A DNA stretch of 64,000 nt from Pseudomonas sp. ANT_H12B (GTDB taxonomy: Bacteria; Pseudomonadota; Gammaproteobacteria; Pseudomonadales; Pseudomonadaceae). The notes beneath the pieces are model-generated. The model did not search any database, was not told the origin of the DNA, and saw only the letters and a list, made by a program, of their open reading frames with translations. Positions 16,102-24,735 of this stretch are shown here, in pieces. The stretch lies in NCBI RefSeq assembly GCF_008369325.1, contig NZ_VOBI01000020.1, positions 1-64,000 of the forward strand. Direction: 5' to 3'. The position numbers and the translations under genes are program-made. Positions within the stretch are counted from its first letter, which is position 1; each line of letters opens with the position of its first letter.

Positions 16102-17253
16102 TCATTTCAATCCGATTTTGTACAACGCGCCGTCATCTTCATCGGTCAGCACATACAAATACCCATCCGGCCCCTGTCGCACATCGCGAATGCGCTTGTT
16201 CAGCTCACCCAGCAATCGCTCTTCGTGCACCACCTTGTCGCCATCAAATTGCAAGCGAATCAACTCCTGGCTCACCAGCGCGCCGATAAACACGTTGTGC
16301 TGCCAGGGCTTGAAGCGGTCATCGTCGTAAAAGGCCATGCCGCTGAGGCCGGGGGATTTTTCCCAGACGTGGTGCGGGGCGACGGTGCCTTCGGCGGTCT
16401 TGCCGTTGGCTTCCGGAATCGGCTGGCCTGAATAGTTGATGCCATGGGTTGCCATCGGCCAGCCGTAATTCTTGCCCCGCTCGATGATGTTGATTTCATC
16501 GCCACCCCGGGGACCGTGTTCGTTTTCCCAGAGAACGCCAGTCCAGGGATTGAGTGCCGCGCCTTGCGGATTGCGCTGACCGTAGGACCAGATCTCCGGA
16601 CGTACCCCGGACTGACCGACAAAGGGGTTGTCGTCCGGCACCTTGCCGTCCGGGTAGATGCGCACGACCTTGCCTTGCAGTTTGTCAAGATCCTGGGCCG
16701 TCGGCCGGTCGTTGTTCTCGCCCAGGGTGATGAACAGATAGCCGTCGCGGTCGAATACCAGCCGTGAGCCGAAATGGTTACCGGCCGACAGCTTGGGCTC
16801 CTGACGGAAGATCACTTTGAAATCCTTGAGGGTCTTCAGGTCTTGCGACAAATGCCCACGGCCAACCGCCGTCCCGGCTTTGTCGCCCTTACCACCACCT
16901 TCGGCATAAGACAGATACACGGTGCGATCTTGCTTGAAGTCGGGTGACAGCACCACGTCCAGCAAACCACCCTGCCCCTTGGCCCAGACCTTGGGCACGC
17001 CATCAATTGGGTCTGACAGTTTGCCGTCGGCGCTGACGACTCGCAGGTTGCCGGGCCGTTCGGTGACCAGTATGCCTTTGCGATCGGGTAGGAACGCCAA
17101 CGCCCAAGGGTGCTCCAGCCCCTTGGTAATCGTCGTGACCTCGAGGCTGCCCTGTTCGCTTTTCATTTCCTGGGTTGGCGCCGCAAAAACGGGCGCTGCA
17201 GCGGTGATCAGTGCGCTGGCGCAGAAGGTAACCAGAAGGGTTTTACGCAACAT
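16102..17253 (-). CDS. Periplasmic PQQ-dependent aldose sugar dehydrogenase
   Basis: 383 residues with a signal peptide (MLRKTLLVTFCASALITAAA, cleavage near 25). The rest is the six-bladed propeller of soluble PQQ glucose dehydrogenase/YliI-type enzymes: PWALAFLPD, GKILVTERPG-like start, the conserved GNHFGSRLVFDRDG containing the probable catalytic His, and RDVRQGPDGYLYVLTDE near the end. It oxidises aldoses in the periplasm with PQQ as cofactor. It stands alone; the palindromic repeat at 16056 ends 11 bases after its stop. Confidence 0.88.
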   Translation of the reverse strand: MLRKTLLVTFCASALITAAAPVFAAPTQEMKSEQGSLEVTTITKGLEHPWALAFLPDRKGILVTERPGNLRVVSADGKLSDPIDGVPKVWAKGQGGLLDVVLSPDFKQDRTVYLSYAEGGGKGDKAGTAVGRGHLSQDLKTLKDFKVIFRQEPKLSAGNHFGSRLVFDRDGYLFITLGENNDRPTAQDLDKLQGKVVRIYPDGKVPDDNPFVGQSGVRPEIWSYGQRNPQGAALNPWTGVLWENEHGPRGGDEINIIERGKNYGWPMATHGINYSGQPIPEANGKTAEGTVAPHHVWEKSPGLSGMAFYDDDRFKPWQHNVFIGALVSQELIRLQFDGDKVVHEERLLGELNKRIRDVRQGPDGYLYVLTDEDDGALYKIGLK

Positions 17254-17304
17254 GCACGATTCCTTTTATCGTTCGAATGGCTGGCAAGAACGCTGTCCTG
17301 CCGT

Positions 17305-17661
17305 TCAACGGTTGCTGGTGTCCTCATCTCGATGAGGTGGATTGGGAATGAATTTCGGTTGACTGGCGGGAGGCGGTCGACCCTGGGGATAGCGGTTGCC
17401 GATGCCACCATTATCCAGTGTCGGCGGCCTCGGCACGGGCACGGTGTTCGGCCCGCGGATCGCTGGCGCGCCGGGTTGCGTGCCTTGCATGCTGTTGGGA
17501 TTCGCCCGGCGTATCGGGCTGTTGTAAGGATTGTTCGAGTTGCCCGTCGGGCTCTGGGCCAATTGCAAGGAAGACGTTGGCGGTGCGGTGTCGGCCTGCG
17601 CCAGATTGTTCAGCAAGCCGCTCAGCGCCAATGCAATGCAGCCGAGCACAAATTTGTTCAT
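17305..17661 (-). CDS. Hypothetical secreted Pro/Asn-rich protein
   Basis: 118 residues with a signal peptide (MNKFVLGCIALALSGLLNN, cleavage after AQA near 23). The mature part is unstructured-looking and rich in Pro, Asn and Arg (NSNNPYNSPIRRANPNSMQG, VPVPRPPT). No family recognised. GAGG lies just upstream of the ATG. Low complexity makes distant matches unreliable, but the signal peptide and codon use support a real gene. Confidence 0.6.
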   Translation of the reverse strand: MNKFVLGCIALALSGLLNNLAQADTAPPTSSLQLAQSPTGNSNNPYNSPIRRANPNSMQGTQPGAPAIRGPNTVPVPRPPTLDNGGIGNRYPQGRPPPASQPKFIPNPPHRDEDTSNR

Positions 17662-17784
17662 GGGGAGCCTCTGGAAATCAGCGTGGATAGAATCTTCGAT
17701 AGCACGCTACGCCCGGGGTTCGGATTTGTTAACTAAAACCTCCTTCACAAGATGTAACACCAGTTGACCACGCCGCCGATCCGC

Positions 17785-17810
17785 CCGCAGCACCGGGCCG
17801 CAGCACCGGG
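17785..17810. repeat. Tandem 13-bp repeat
   Basis: CCGCAGCACCGGG occurs twice head to tail, followed by a partial third copy (CCGCAACCCG), in the 17662-17877 gap before ku. The gap holds no other visible feature apart from the ku ribosome site. Confidence 0.6.
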
Positions 17811-17877
17811 CCGCAACCCGCTGAAACTTTTGCGCAGCGTTACCGGTCACCTGAACATCACTCGCGAGTAGACGACC

Positions 17878-18726
17878 ATGGCACGGGCAATCTGGAAAGG
17901 CGCAATCAGTTTCGGTCTGGTGCATATCCCTGTTGCGCTGGTCTCGGCGACGTCTTCTCAAGGGGTTGATTTTGACTGGCTCGACAGTCGCAGCATGGAC
18001 CCGGTGGGTTACAAACGGGTCAACAAGGTCACGGGCAAAGAAGTCACCAAGGAGCACATCGTCAAAGGTGTGCAGTACGAAAAAGGCCGGTATGTGGTCC
18101 TCAGTGAAGAGGAGATCAAGTCGGCGCATCCGTTGTCCACTCAGACCATCGACATCTTTTCCTTCGTCGACAGTGAACAGATTCCTCTACAAAACATCGA
18201 CACGCCCTACTACCTCGCACCGGATAAACGCGGTGGCAAGGTCTATGCGCTGTTGCGCGAAACCCTTAGCAAAACCAACAAGGTCGCCCTCGCCCACGTG
18301 GTCTTGCATACCCGCCAGCACCTGGCTGCGCTGATGCCGCTTGAGTCAGCAATGGTTTTGGTCATGCTGCGCTGGCCAGCAGAAGTACGCAGCCTCGACA
18401 CGCTTGAGTTGGGTAGCGAGGTGACCAAACCTGTACTGGCCAAGGGTGAACTTGATATGGCCAAACGTCTGGTTCAAGACATGAGCGCCGACTGGAAGCC
18501 CGACGATTACCGCGACAGCTTTGAAGACAAGATCATGGCGCTGGTCGAGAAAAAGGCCAATGAAGGAAAAATCGAGGACGTGGAAACGGCGACGGGCGAA
18601 GAAGAGCGTAAAACGGCGGATGTTATTGATTTGACCGAGTTGCTCAAGCGTAGTCTTGGGGGCAAGGGGGCCGGTAAAGCCAAACCGGCTGCTAATAAAA
18701 AAGCCACGAAGACATCTCGTGGTTGA
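17878..18726 (+). CDS. ku: Ku DNA end-binding protein (NHEJ)
   Basis: 282-residue bacterial Ku, a homodimeric ring that binds DNA double-strand ends and recruits the ligase LigD for end joining. It begins with the invariant MARAIWKGAISFGLVHIPVAL and covers the whole beta-barrel/arch domain. The C-terminus (from about 255) is Lys/Ala-rich (GKGAGKAKPAANKKATK), as in other bacterial Ku tails that bind DNA. LigD is not in this window. It stands alone between intergenic repeats. Confidence 0.95.
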   Translation: MARAIWKGAISFGLVHIPVALVSATSSQGVDFDWLDSRSMDPVGYKRVNKVTGKEVTKEHIVKGVQYEKGRYVVLSEEEIKSAHPLSTQTIDIFSFVDSEQIPLQNIDTPYYLAPDKRGGKVYALLRETLSKTNKVALAHVVLHTRQHLAALMPLESAMVLVMLRWPAEVRSLDTLELGSEVTKPVLAKGELDMAKRLVQDMSADWKPDDYRDSFEDKIMALVEKKANEGKIEDVETATGEEERKTADVIDLTELLKRSLGGKGAGKAKPAANKKATKTSRG

Positions 18727-18751
18727 TTGATCGTTTTGCGGTGTTTGTTAC

Positions 18752-18834
18752 GGCCTCATCGCGGGCAAGCCCGCTCCCACAGGGTTCGGTGTGCTACATA
18801 GAACCTTGTGGGAGCGGGCTTGCCCGCGATGGCG
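18752..18834. repeat. REP doublet
   Basis: GCCTCATCGCGGGCAAGCCC at 18752 and the inverted TTGTGGGAGCGGGCTTGCCC to 18834, between the convergent ku and lpxO genes. Confidence 0.88.
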
Positions 18835-18855
18835 TTATATGCCGCAAAGCAACAT

Positions 18856-19767
18856 TCAGATCAGAACGAAAAACGCCAACAACCCGCAAAAAATCGCCCA
18901 CTTTTCGATGTAATAAAGTTTACGGTTACGCTTCTTGAGCGCCTTGCCGCGCAGACGAATCTTGTAGACCTTGGCGAACAAGCGATTGATGCCACCGGTC
19001 TTGTCGCCCACATCGTTGGGCGCGCCCGCTGCCGACATCACATTGCGGCTGAACCAGCCATTGAACGCCGCGGCCCAGCGATACTTCATCGGCCGCTCGA
19101 CATCGCAAAACAGAATGATGCGGTTTTGTTGAGTAGTGTTTTCGGCGTAATGAATGAAGGTTTCATCGAACATCACCGCTTCACCGTCGCGCCAGTGATA
19201 GTTCTCGCCATCGACGTTGATGTAGCAACCGGCATCGTTCGGTGTTTCCAGACCCAGGTGATAACGGTAGGAACCGGCGTACGGATCGCGGTGACGGACC
19301 AGTTTGGAACCCGGTGGCAGCTCGGCGAACATCGCCGCCTTGATCGAGCCGATGCTCTGCACCAGTTCGGTGGTGCGCGGGCAGAGTTTCATCGCCGAAG
19401 GGTGGCTGTCGCCGTACCACTTGAGATAGAAACGCTTCCAGCCAGTTTTGAAGAAGGAGTTGAAGCCAACGTCGTCGTACTGGTTCGACCGCTTGATCTC
19501 CCCTGTCCTGAGCAGGCTCTGTCCTTCGGCGCGAATTTCTTCCCAGTGGGCCTGCAACGGGCTCAAGTCGGGGAAATCGGCTGGATCGAGGTAAGGCTTG
19601 TTAGGGATTTTCGAGAACAGATAAAGGAAGCAATTGATCGGCGCCAGAAACGTCGAATGGTCGCTCAGTTGACGGCCCAGCTTGTGGCGCACCCGACCGC
19701 GCAGGTGGACATACGCGATGGATACAACATAAATAGTGGCAATGATGAGTTTCACAGAATTCGTCAC
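18856..19767 (-). CDS. lpxO: Lipid A 2-hydroxylase LpxO
   Basis: 303-residue Fe(II)/2-oxoglutarate oxygenase of the aspartyl/asparaginyl beta-hydroxylase family. LpxO adds a 2-hydroxyl group to a secondary laurate of lipid A. The iron site is visible as HRD in KLVRHRDPYAGSYRYHLGL and the distal His in FDETFIHYAEN. Hydrophobic segments at both ends (about 7-20 and 288-303) place it at the inner membrane. The start is GTG at 19767 (GTG ACG AAT TCT); no ATG is available in frame nearby and the ribosome site is weak, so the exact start is uncertain. Confidence 0.88.
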   Translation of the reverse strand: MTNSVKLIIATIYVVSIAYVHLRGRVRHKLGRQLSDHSTFLAPINCFLYLFSKIPNKPYLDPADFPDLSPLQAHWEEIRAEGQSLLRTGEIKRSNQYDDVGFNSFFKTGWKRFYLKWYGDSHPSAMKLCPRTTELVQSIGSIKAAMFAELPPGSKLVRHRDPYAGSYRYHLGLETPNDAGCYINVDGENYHWRDGEAVMFDETFIHYAENTTQQNRIILFCDVERPMKYRWAAAFNGWFSRNVMSAAGAPNDVGDKTGGINRLFAKVYKIRLRGKALKKRNRKLYYIEKWAIFCGLLAFFVLI

Positions 19768-20250
19768 ATGTCAGAAGTGAACAAACTGCGCCCCCCGCAG
19801 GCCTTTTGGCCCAAGGGGCTTGTGCAGCGTCTGAAAACGAAACAGCGGTCCCGCTGGCACGTCCTTGAGCCTGTGCCGACAGTCGGCGTTTGGTCGATAG
19901 ATGGCATTTTAATCACTGTTTGTAACCATTTGTTAGCTTTCAGATGTGAAAATCTGTCCTCTGATGCTGCCAAAGCGCCCGTACGGCCCTAACGCCCTAT
20001 CGTTTAAAGAGCCAGACCAGTACAATCGCCGCCAAACATTACGCGCCCCCCTTGGTTGATGACGGGAATGAACCCGTCTCAGCGCACTTCGACTCGGGCC
20101 ACGCGCTCCATATGCTGCTGTCCACTTATTGCCAGATGGACCTTCCGCTTCTGACCGGGATGCATTTCCTATGGTTTGAATACCGGAAACGGGTACTGAA
20201 TCGGTACTGCCGCAACCCTAGCTACTCTGAATGCTTCGCAGGAAAAACCT
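19768..20250. other. Gene-free stretch between lpxO and ybiT
   Basis: 483 bases with no convincing frame on either strand; the short frames present lack ribosome sites and family features. It presumably holds the divergent promoters of lpxO and ybiT, but no clear sigma70 pair was found. Confidence 0.5.
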
Positions 20251-21840
20251 TTGATCTCTACAGCTAACATCACGATGCAGTTCGGCGCCAAGCCGCTATT
20301 CGAAAACGTTTCGGTCAAATTCGCCGCGGGCAACCGCTACGGCCTGATCGGCGCCAACGGTTGCGGCAAGTCGACTTTCATGAAAATCCTCGGCGACGAT
20401 CTTGAGCCGTCCGGCGGCCAGGTCATGCTCGAGCCGAACGTGCGTCTGGGTAAATTGCGCCAGGACCAGTTCGCTTACGAAGAATTCACCGTGATCGACA
20501 CCGTGATCATGGGTCACGAAGAGCTGTGGAAGGTCAAGGCCGAGCGCGACCGTATCTACTCGCTGCCGGAAATGACCGAAGAAGACGGCATGGCCGTGGC
20601 CGAGCTGGAAACCGAGTTCGCCGAAATGGACGGCTACACCGCCGAATCCCGCGCTGGCGAATTGCTGCTGGGTCTGGGTATCGGCATCGAGCAGCACTTT
20701 GGCCCGATGAGCGAGGTGTCCCCTGGCTGGAAGCTGCGCGTGTTGCTGGCTCAGGCGCTGTTTTCCGATCCTGAAGTGTTGCTGCTCGACGAACCGACCA
20801 ACCACCTGGACATCAACACCATCCGCTGGCTGGAAAACATCCTGACCCAGCGCTCCAGCCTGATGATCATCATCTCTCACGACCGTCACTTCCTGAACAG
20901 CGTGTGCACCCACATGGCTGACCTGGATTACGGCGAGTTGCGTCTGTTCCCGGGCAACTATGACGAATACATGACCGTGGCGACCCAGTCCCGCGAGCAG
21001 CTGCTGTCGGACAACGCCAAGAAGAAAGCGCAAATTTCCGAACTGCAATCGTTCGTCAGCCGCTTCTCGGCCAACGCATCGAAAGCCAAGCAGGCCACTT
21101 CCCGCGCGAAGGCGATCGACAAGATCCAACTGGCCGAAGTCAAGCCTTCGAGCCGTGTGAGCCCATTCATCCGTTTCGAACAAACCAAAAAGCTGCACCG
21201 TCAGGCGGTCATCGTCGAGCGCATGGCCAAAGGCTTCGACGGCAAGACACTGTTCAAGGACTTCAGCTTCCAGGTTGAAGCCGGCGAACGCGTAGCGATC
21301 ATCGGCCCGAACGGTATCGGCAAAACCACCCTGCTGCGTACCCTGGTCAACGAACTGACCCCGGATGCCGGCACCGTGAAGTGGACCGACGCCGCGGAAC
21401 TGGGCTACTACGCCCAGGACCATGCGCACGACTTCGAAGACGACTGCAACCTGTTCGACTGGATGGGCCAATGGACCCAGGGCGGCGAGCAGATCGTTCG
21501 TGGCACCCTCGGCCGGATGCTGTTCTCCAACGACGAGATCCTCAAGTCGGTCAAGGTCATCTCCGGCGGTGAGCAAGGTCGCATGCTATTCGGCAAGCTG
21601 ATTTTGCAAAAGCCGAACGTGCTGATCATGGACGAACCGACCAACCACTTGGACATGGAGTCCATCGAGGCGCTGAACCTGGCGCTGGAGAACTACCCGG
21701 GCACACTGATCTTCGTCAGCCACGACCGTGAGTTCGTATCGTCCCTGGCCACCCGCATCATCGAGTTGAGCGCCAGCGGCGTGATCGACTTCAGCGGCAC
21801 CTATGACGATTACCTGCGTAGCCAAGGCGTTGTGTTCTAA
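20251..21840 (+). CDS. ybiT: ABC-F family ATPase YbiT
   Basis: 529-residue soluble protein with two ABC domains and no membrane part. ABC-F proteins act on the ribosome. Walker A motifs are GANGCGKST and GPNGIGKTT, Walker B are LLLDEPTNHLD and LIMDEPTNHLD. The second signature is ISGGEQGR; the first is degenerate (VSPGWKLR). The interdomain linker is about residues 240-310. The N-terminus follows E. coli YbiT closely (xTMQFGxKPLFENxSVKF). Translation appears to start at TTG 20251, with AGGA nine bases upstream; the next in-frame ATG, at codon 9, would cut into the first strand. Confidence 0.92.
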   Translation: MISTANITMQFGAKPLFENVSVKFAAGNRYGLIGANGCGKSTFMKILGDDLEPSGGQVMLEPNVRLGKLRQDQFAYEEFTVIDTVIMGHEELWKVKAERDRIYSLPEMTEEDGMAVAELETEFAEMDGYTAESRAGELLLGLGIGIEQHFGPMSEVSPGWKLRVLLAQALFSDPEVLLLDEPTNHLDINTIRWLENILTQRSSLMIIISHDRHFLNSVCTHMADLDYGELRLFPGNYDEYMTVATQSREQLLSDNAKKKAQISELQSFVSRFSANASKAKQATSRAKAIDKIQLAEVKPSSRVSPFIRFEQTKKLHRQAVIVERMAKGFDGKTLFKDFSFQVEAGERVAIIGPNGIGKTTLLRTLVNELTPDAGTVKWTDAAELGYYAQDHAHDFEDDCNLFDWMGQWTQGGEQIVRGTLGRMLFSNDEILKSVKVISGGEQGRMLFGKLILQKPNVLIMDEPTNHLDMESIEALNLALENYPGTLIFVSHDREFVSSLATRIIELSASGVIDFSGTYDDYLRSQGVVF

Positions 21841-21856
21841 ATAGCTGCTGAAACTG

Positions 21857-21886
21857 AAAAGCCCTGTCCATGTGACGGGGCTTTTT
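21857..21886 (+). terminator. Rho-independent terminator of ybiT
   Basis: AAAAGCCCTGTC-loop-GACGGGGCTTTTT, starting 17 bases after the stop codon: a strong stem ending in five T. Confidence 0.9.
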
Positions 21887-21900
21887 GCATTTCGGGGTTG

Positions 21901-21989
21901 CTGATCGTTCCCACACTCCGCGTGGTAACGCCTCCTGGGACGCAGAGCGTCCAGGGCTGCATTCCTTTGCTGCGCGTGGGAACGATCAG
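21901..21989. repeat. Composite GATCGTTCCCACAC palindromic repeat
   Basis: CTGATCGTTCCCACACTCCG at 21901 and the inverted GCGTGGGAACGATCAG ending at 21989 are outer arms about 90 bases apart, with an inner inverted repeat (TGGGACGC-AGA-GCGTCCAG). It looks like two fused copies of the repeat seen at 8928 and 16056. Confidence 0.7.
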
Positions 21990-22077
21990 CCTGGGAGAAA
22001 GTAGTTAGCCTGCTTTCTTTTAATCCATGCCCACGCCATGATGCAGGTCTCCCACCGCCGCCCGCGAACGAGCCCTC

Positions 22078-23265
22078 ATGTCTGTGCCGCAGCTGCCACC
22101 GCAAAGCTCCATGGCGATCACCGTGCAGATCGTCTCCATCGTTTTTTATACCTTTATTGCCTTCCTCTGCATCGGCCTGCCGATTGCGGTGTTACCGGGG
22201 TATGTCCACGAACAACTCGGGTTCAGTGCCATCGTGGCCGGGTTGACCATCGGCTCCCAATACCTGGCCACCCTGCTCAGCCGCCCCATGGCCGGGCGCA
22301 TGTCGGACACCATTGGCACAAAGCGGGCGATTGTTTACGGGCTGTCGGGGATTGTGTTGAGCGGTGTGCTGACGCTGATTTCAACTTTGCTGCAAAGTTT
22401 TCCGTTGCTGAGCCTGTTGATCCTGATCGCCGGCCGCCTGTTGCTGGGGATTGCCCAGGGCTTGATCGGGGTCGGCACCATCAGTTGGTGCATGGGGCAG
22501 GTGGGCGCGGAGCATACCGCGCGATCAATCTCCTGGAACGGCATCGCCTCCTACGGAGCCATCGCCATTGGTGCGCCGCTGGGCGTGGTGATGGTTGGTG
22601 AGCTGGGGTTCGCCAGTCTTGGGATCGCGCTGTCGATGCTGGCCCTGTCGGCGTTGCTGCTGATCCGCAATAAACCCTCGGTGCCGGTGATTCGCGGCGA
22701 GCGTCTGCCGTTCTGGGCAGTGTTCGGACGCATTGCGCCGTTCGGCGCGAGCCTGAGCCTGGCCTCCATCGGCTACGGCACCCTGACCACTTTTATCACG
22801 TTGTATTACGTCAGTCGTGGCTGGGCGGGCGCAGCCTACTGCCTGACGGTATTCGGCGTTTGTTTCATTCTGGCGCGGATCTTGTTCATCTCGAGCATCA
22901 GCCGCTTCGGCGGATTCACCTCGGCGATTGCCTGCATGTGCATTGAAACCGTCGGCCTTGTGCTGTTGTGGCTCGCCCCTTCGACCGGTTATGCGTTGAT
23001 CGGCGCCGGCCTGACCGGGTTCGGTCTATCGCTGGTGTACCCGGCGCTGGGGGTGGAAGCGATCAAGCAGGTGCCCAACTCAAGTCGCGGGGCGGGTTTG
23101 AGTGCTTATGCGGTGTTTTTCGATCTGGCATTGGCGATTGCCGGGCCTTTGATGGGCGCCGTAGCGTTGAACCTGGGGTATTCGTGGATTTTCTTCAGCG
23201 CGGCGTTGTTGTCGGTGACTGGACTTGGTTTGACCCTATTGCTGAAACGCCGCGCAATGGCTTAA
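22078..23265 (+). CDS. MFS transporter, YhhS family
   Basis: 395-residue major facilitator with about 12 membrane helices. The MFS loop motif is in SRPMAGRMSDTIGTKRAIVYG (about residues 65-85). The sequence resembles E. coli YhhS: IVSIVFYTFxxFLxIGLPIAVLPGYV near the start. YhhS-type carriers are drug or sugar efflux proteins; the substrate here cannot be told. It is a single gene with no regulator next to it. Confidence 0.85.
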   Translation: MSVPQLPPQSSMAITVQIVSIVFYTFIAFLCIGLPIAVLPGYVHEQLGFSAIVAGLTIGSQYLATLLSRPMAGRMSDTIGTKRAIVYGLSGIVLSGVLTLISTLLQSFPLLSLLILIAGRLLLGIAQGLIGVGTISWCMGQVGAEHTARSISWNGIASYGAIAIGAPLGVVMVGELGFASLGIALSMLALSALLLIRNKPSVPVIRGERLPFWAVFGRIAPFGASLSLASIGYGTLTTFITLYYVSRGWAGAAYCLTVFGVCFILARILFISSISRFGGFTSAIACMCIETVGLVLLWLAPSTGYALIGAGLTGFGLSLVYPALGVEAIKQVPNSSRGAGLSAYAVFFDLALAIAGPLMGAVALNLGYSWIFFSAALLSVTGLGLTLLLKRRAMA

Positions 23266-23293
23266 CCGTCCACTATCTTTGGGTTTGTGTTGT

Positions 23294-23818
23294 TTATTGA
23301 TCGGCGGTTTGCATGCCGGCGCGGGTGGGTTTGCCCAAGGCGTGGGAGAAGAAGTGCCCGGCTTCGGAAATCATGTTGCGGTGAATGTCTTCGCGGTCGA
23401 CGCCATCGGCATCGGTACACAGCGCGGGCATGGCGATGATCTGCTCTTCATTGCAAGGCGCCATAAACACGAAGTGCCCAGCGCCTGCCAGTAACTTGAA
23501 GTCCGGGGCGATCGGCAGCTTTCGCGCCAGCGCTGCAGCGTTTTTGTCGAACGCCACCAATTTGTCGCCGTCGCCGCTGTAAAGCAGCACCGGCACGTGC
23601 ACGTCGGCCAAGGTATGACGACCGAACTTCAGGCTTAGTGGCGCCATCAGCAGTAACGCGTGAACACGTGGGTCGGCCACCGGTTGCAAATCCAGCGGGT
23701 CGAGAAAGCTCAACTCATGGAAACCGACGCTCCAGTGAGGATGTGGCCCAGGCGCGGCGTGCACTGAATTCAGGCTGCTGAGCAGACACATCAGTAACGT
23801 TGCACAAAGACGCGCCAT
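23294..23818 (-). pseudogene. Alpha/beta hydrolase (dienelactone hydrolase-like) lacking its core, internal deletion
   Basis: The reading frame is open (174 codons) and has a signal peptide (MARLCATLLMCLLSSL.., cleavage near HAA) and GGGAG before the ATG. After about 20 mature residues it jumps straight to the C-terminal half (ADPRVHALLLMAPLSLKFG). The acid (SGDGDKLVAFD) and histidine (GAGHFVFMAP) of the catalytic triad are present, but the middle with the GxSxG nucleophile is missing. Related Pseudomonas proteins are much longer. I infer an in-frame deletion near residue 38. The product is unlikely to be an active hydrolase. Confidence 0.65.
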
Positions 23819-23994
23819 GGGAGGCTCCCGCTGGTTGCAGGACGGGGACGTTAACCCTCGACCGCATAACCCGGACCACAATACGAAACAGTTAGAAATG
23901 ACCAGAAACAAAAAACTCCGTATCTGGCACTTGCGTGATCAGAATACAGAGTTTTGGGGTGTTGCCCGAGCTGTTTTACGTCTTTACGAAAGCC

Positions 23995-24606
23995 TTACGC
24001 AGCCGCGAACAATTGCTCGCTGATTTGCGTGTGAGCGTCGCTCATGCCTTTGGTACGCACTTCATCACCGTACGCCAGGCCGTGGGCGCGGACGAACTCG
24101 ACGTCAGTGATACCGATGAAACCGAACAGCACCTTTAGGTACTCTTCGTGAGCAACACCAGTGGCCTGGCCGACATGCAGACCGCCGGAAGTCGAAACGA
24201 TGACGACTTTCTTGTTGCCGCACAGGCCTTCGGGGCCAGCTTCGGTGTAACGGAAGGTCTGACCGGCAACGGCGATGCGGTCGATCCAGGCCTTGAGTTG
24301 GGTCGGGATGGTGAAATTGTACATCGGCGCTGCAATGACCACGGCATCGGCGGACAGGAATTCGGCCAACGTTGAGGCGCTCAGTTCGGCTTCGTGCTGT
24401 TGTGCGGCGTTGCGCAGTTCAGCGGTGGTGCCTGCGGCGACCAGGGTGGTGGCAGAGAAATGGCTGATGGCATCGGCAGCCAGGTCGCGGTAGGTCACCA
24501 CGGCAGCCGGCTCGGCGGTTTGCCAGGCTTTGACGACTTCGCTGCTCAGCTGACGGGAAGCCGAGTTGTCACCAAGAATGCTCGAATCGATATGCAGCAG
24601 TTTCAT
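23995..24606 (-). CDS. azoR: FMN-dependent NADH azoreductase / quinone reductase
   Basis: 203-residue flavodoxin-like reductase. The FMN phosphate loop is at the N-terminus (MKLLHIDSSILGDNSASRQL), PMYNFTIPTQLKAWIDR is the conserved flavin-site segment and STSGGLHVG follows. It reduces quinones and azo dyes by two-electron transfer in the cytoplasm. GGAGATCCCAC precedes ATG 24606. It is divergent from a LysR gene 129 bases away, which probably regulates it. Confidence 0.9.
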   Translation of the reverse strand: MKLLHIDSSILGDNSASRQLSSEVVKAWQTAEPAAVVTYRDLAADAISHFSATTLVAAGTTAELRNAAQQHEAELSASTLAEFLSADAVVIAAPMYNFTIPTQLKAWIDRIAVAGQTFRYTEAGPEGLCGNKKVVIVSTSGGLHVGQATGVAHEEYLKVLFGFIGITDVEFVRAHGLAYGDEVRTKGMSDAHTQISEQLFAAA

Positions 24607-24735
24607 GTGGGATCTCCAGGTGAGGATCGCTGCGAGGCGATCTGATGGGGACAATCCTACAGACGAAACCAATAGCTGATTAGACGGCAACAATGCGATA
24701 GTTTGTCTCACTGATAGAACAATCGAGCTCAAACC

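Noticed and set aside
20052..20267. 71-codon plus-strand frame before ybiT
   Set aside because: No ribosome site, no family, overlaps the ybiT start and has atypical composition.
20296..21576. 426-codon minus-strand frame opposite ybiT
   Set aside because: Shadow of the ABC-F gene; no domain, no ribosome site.
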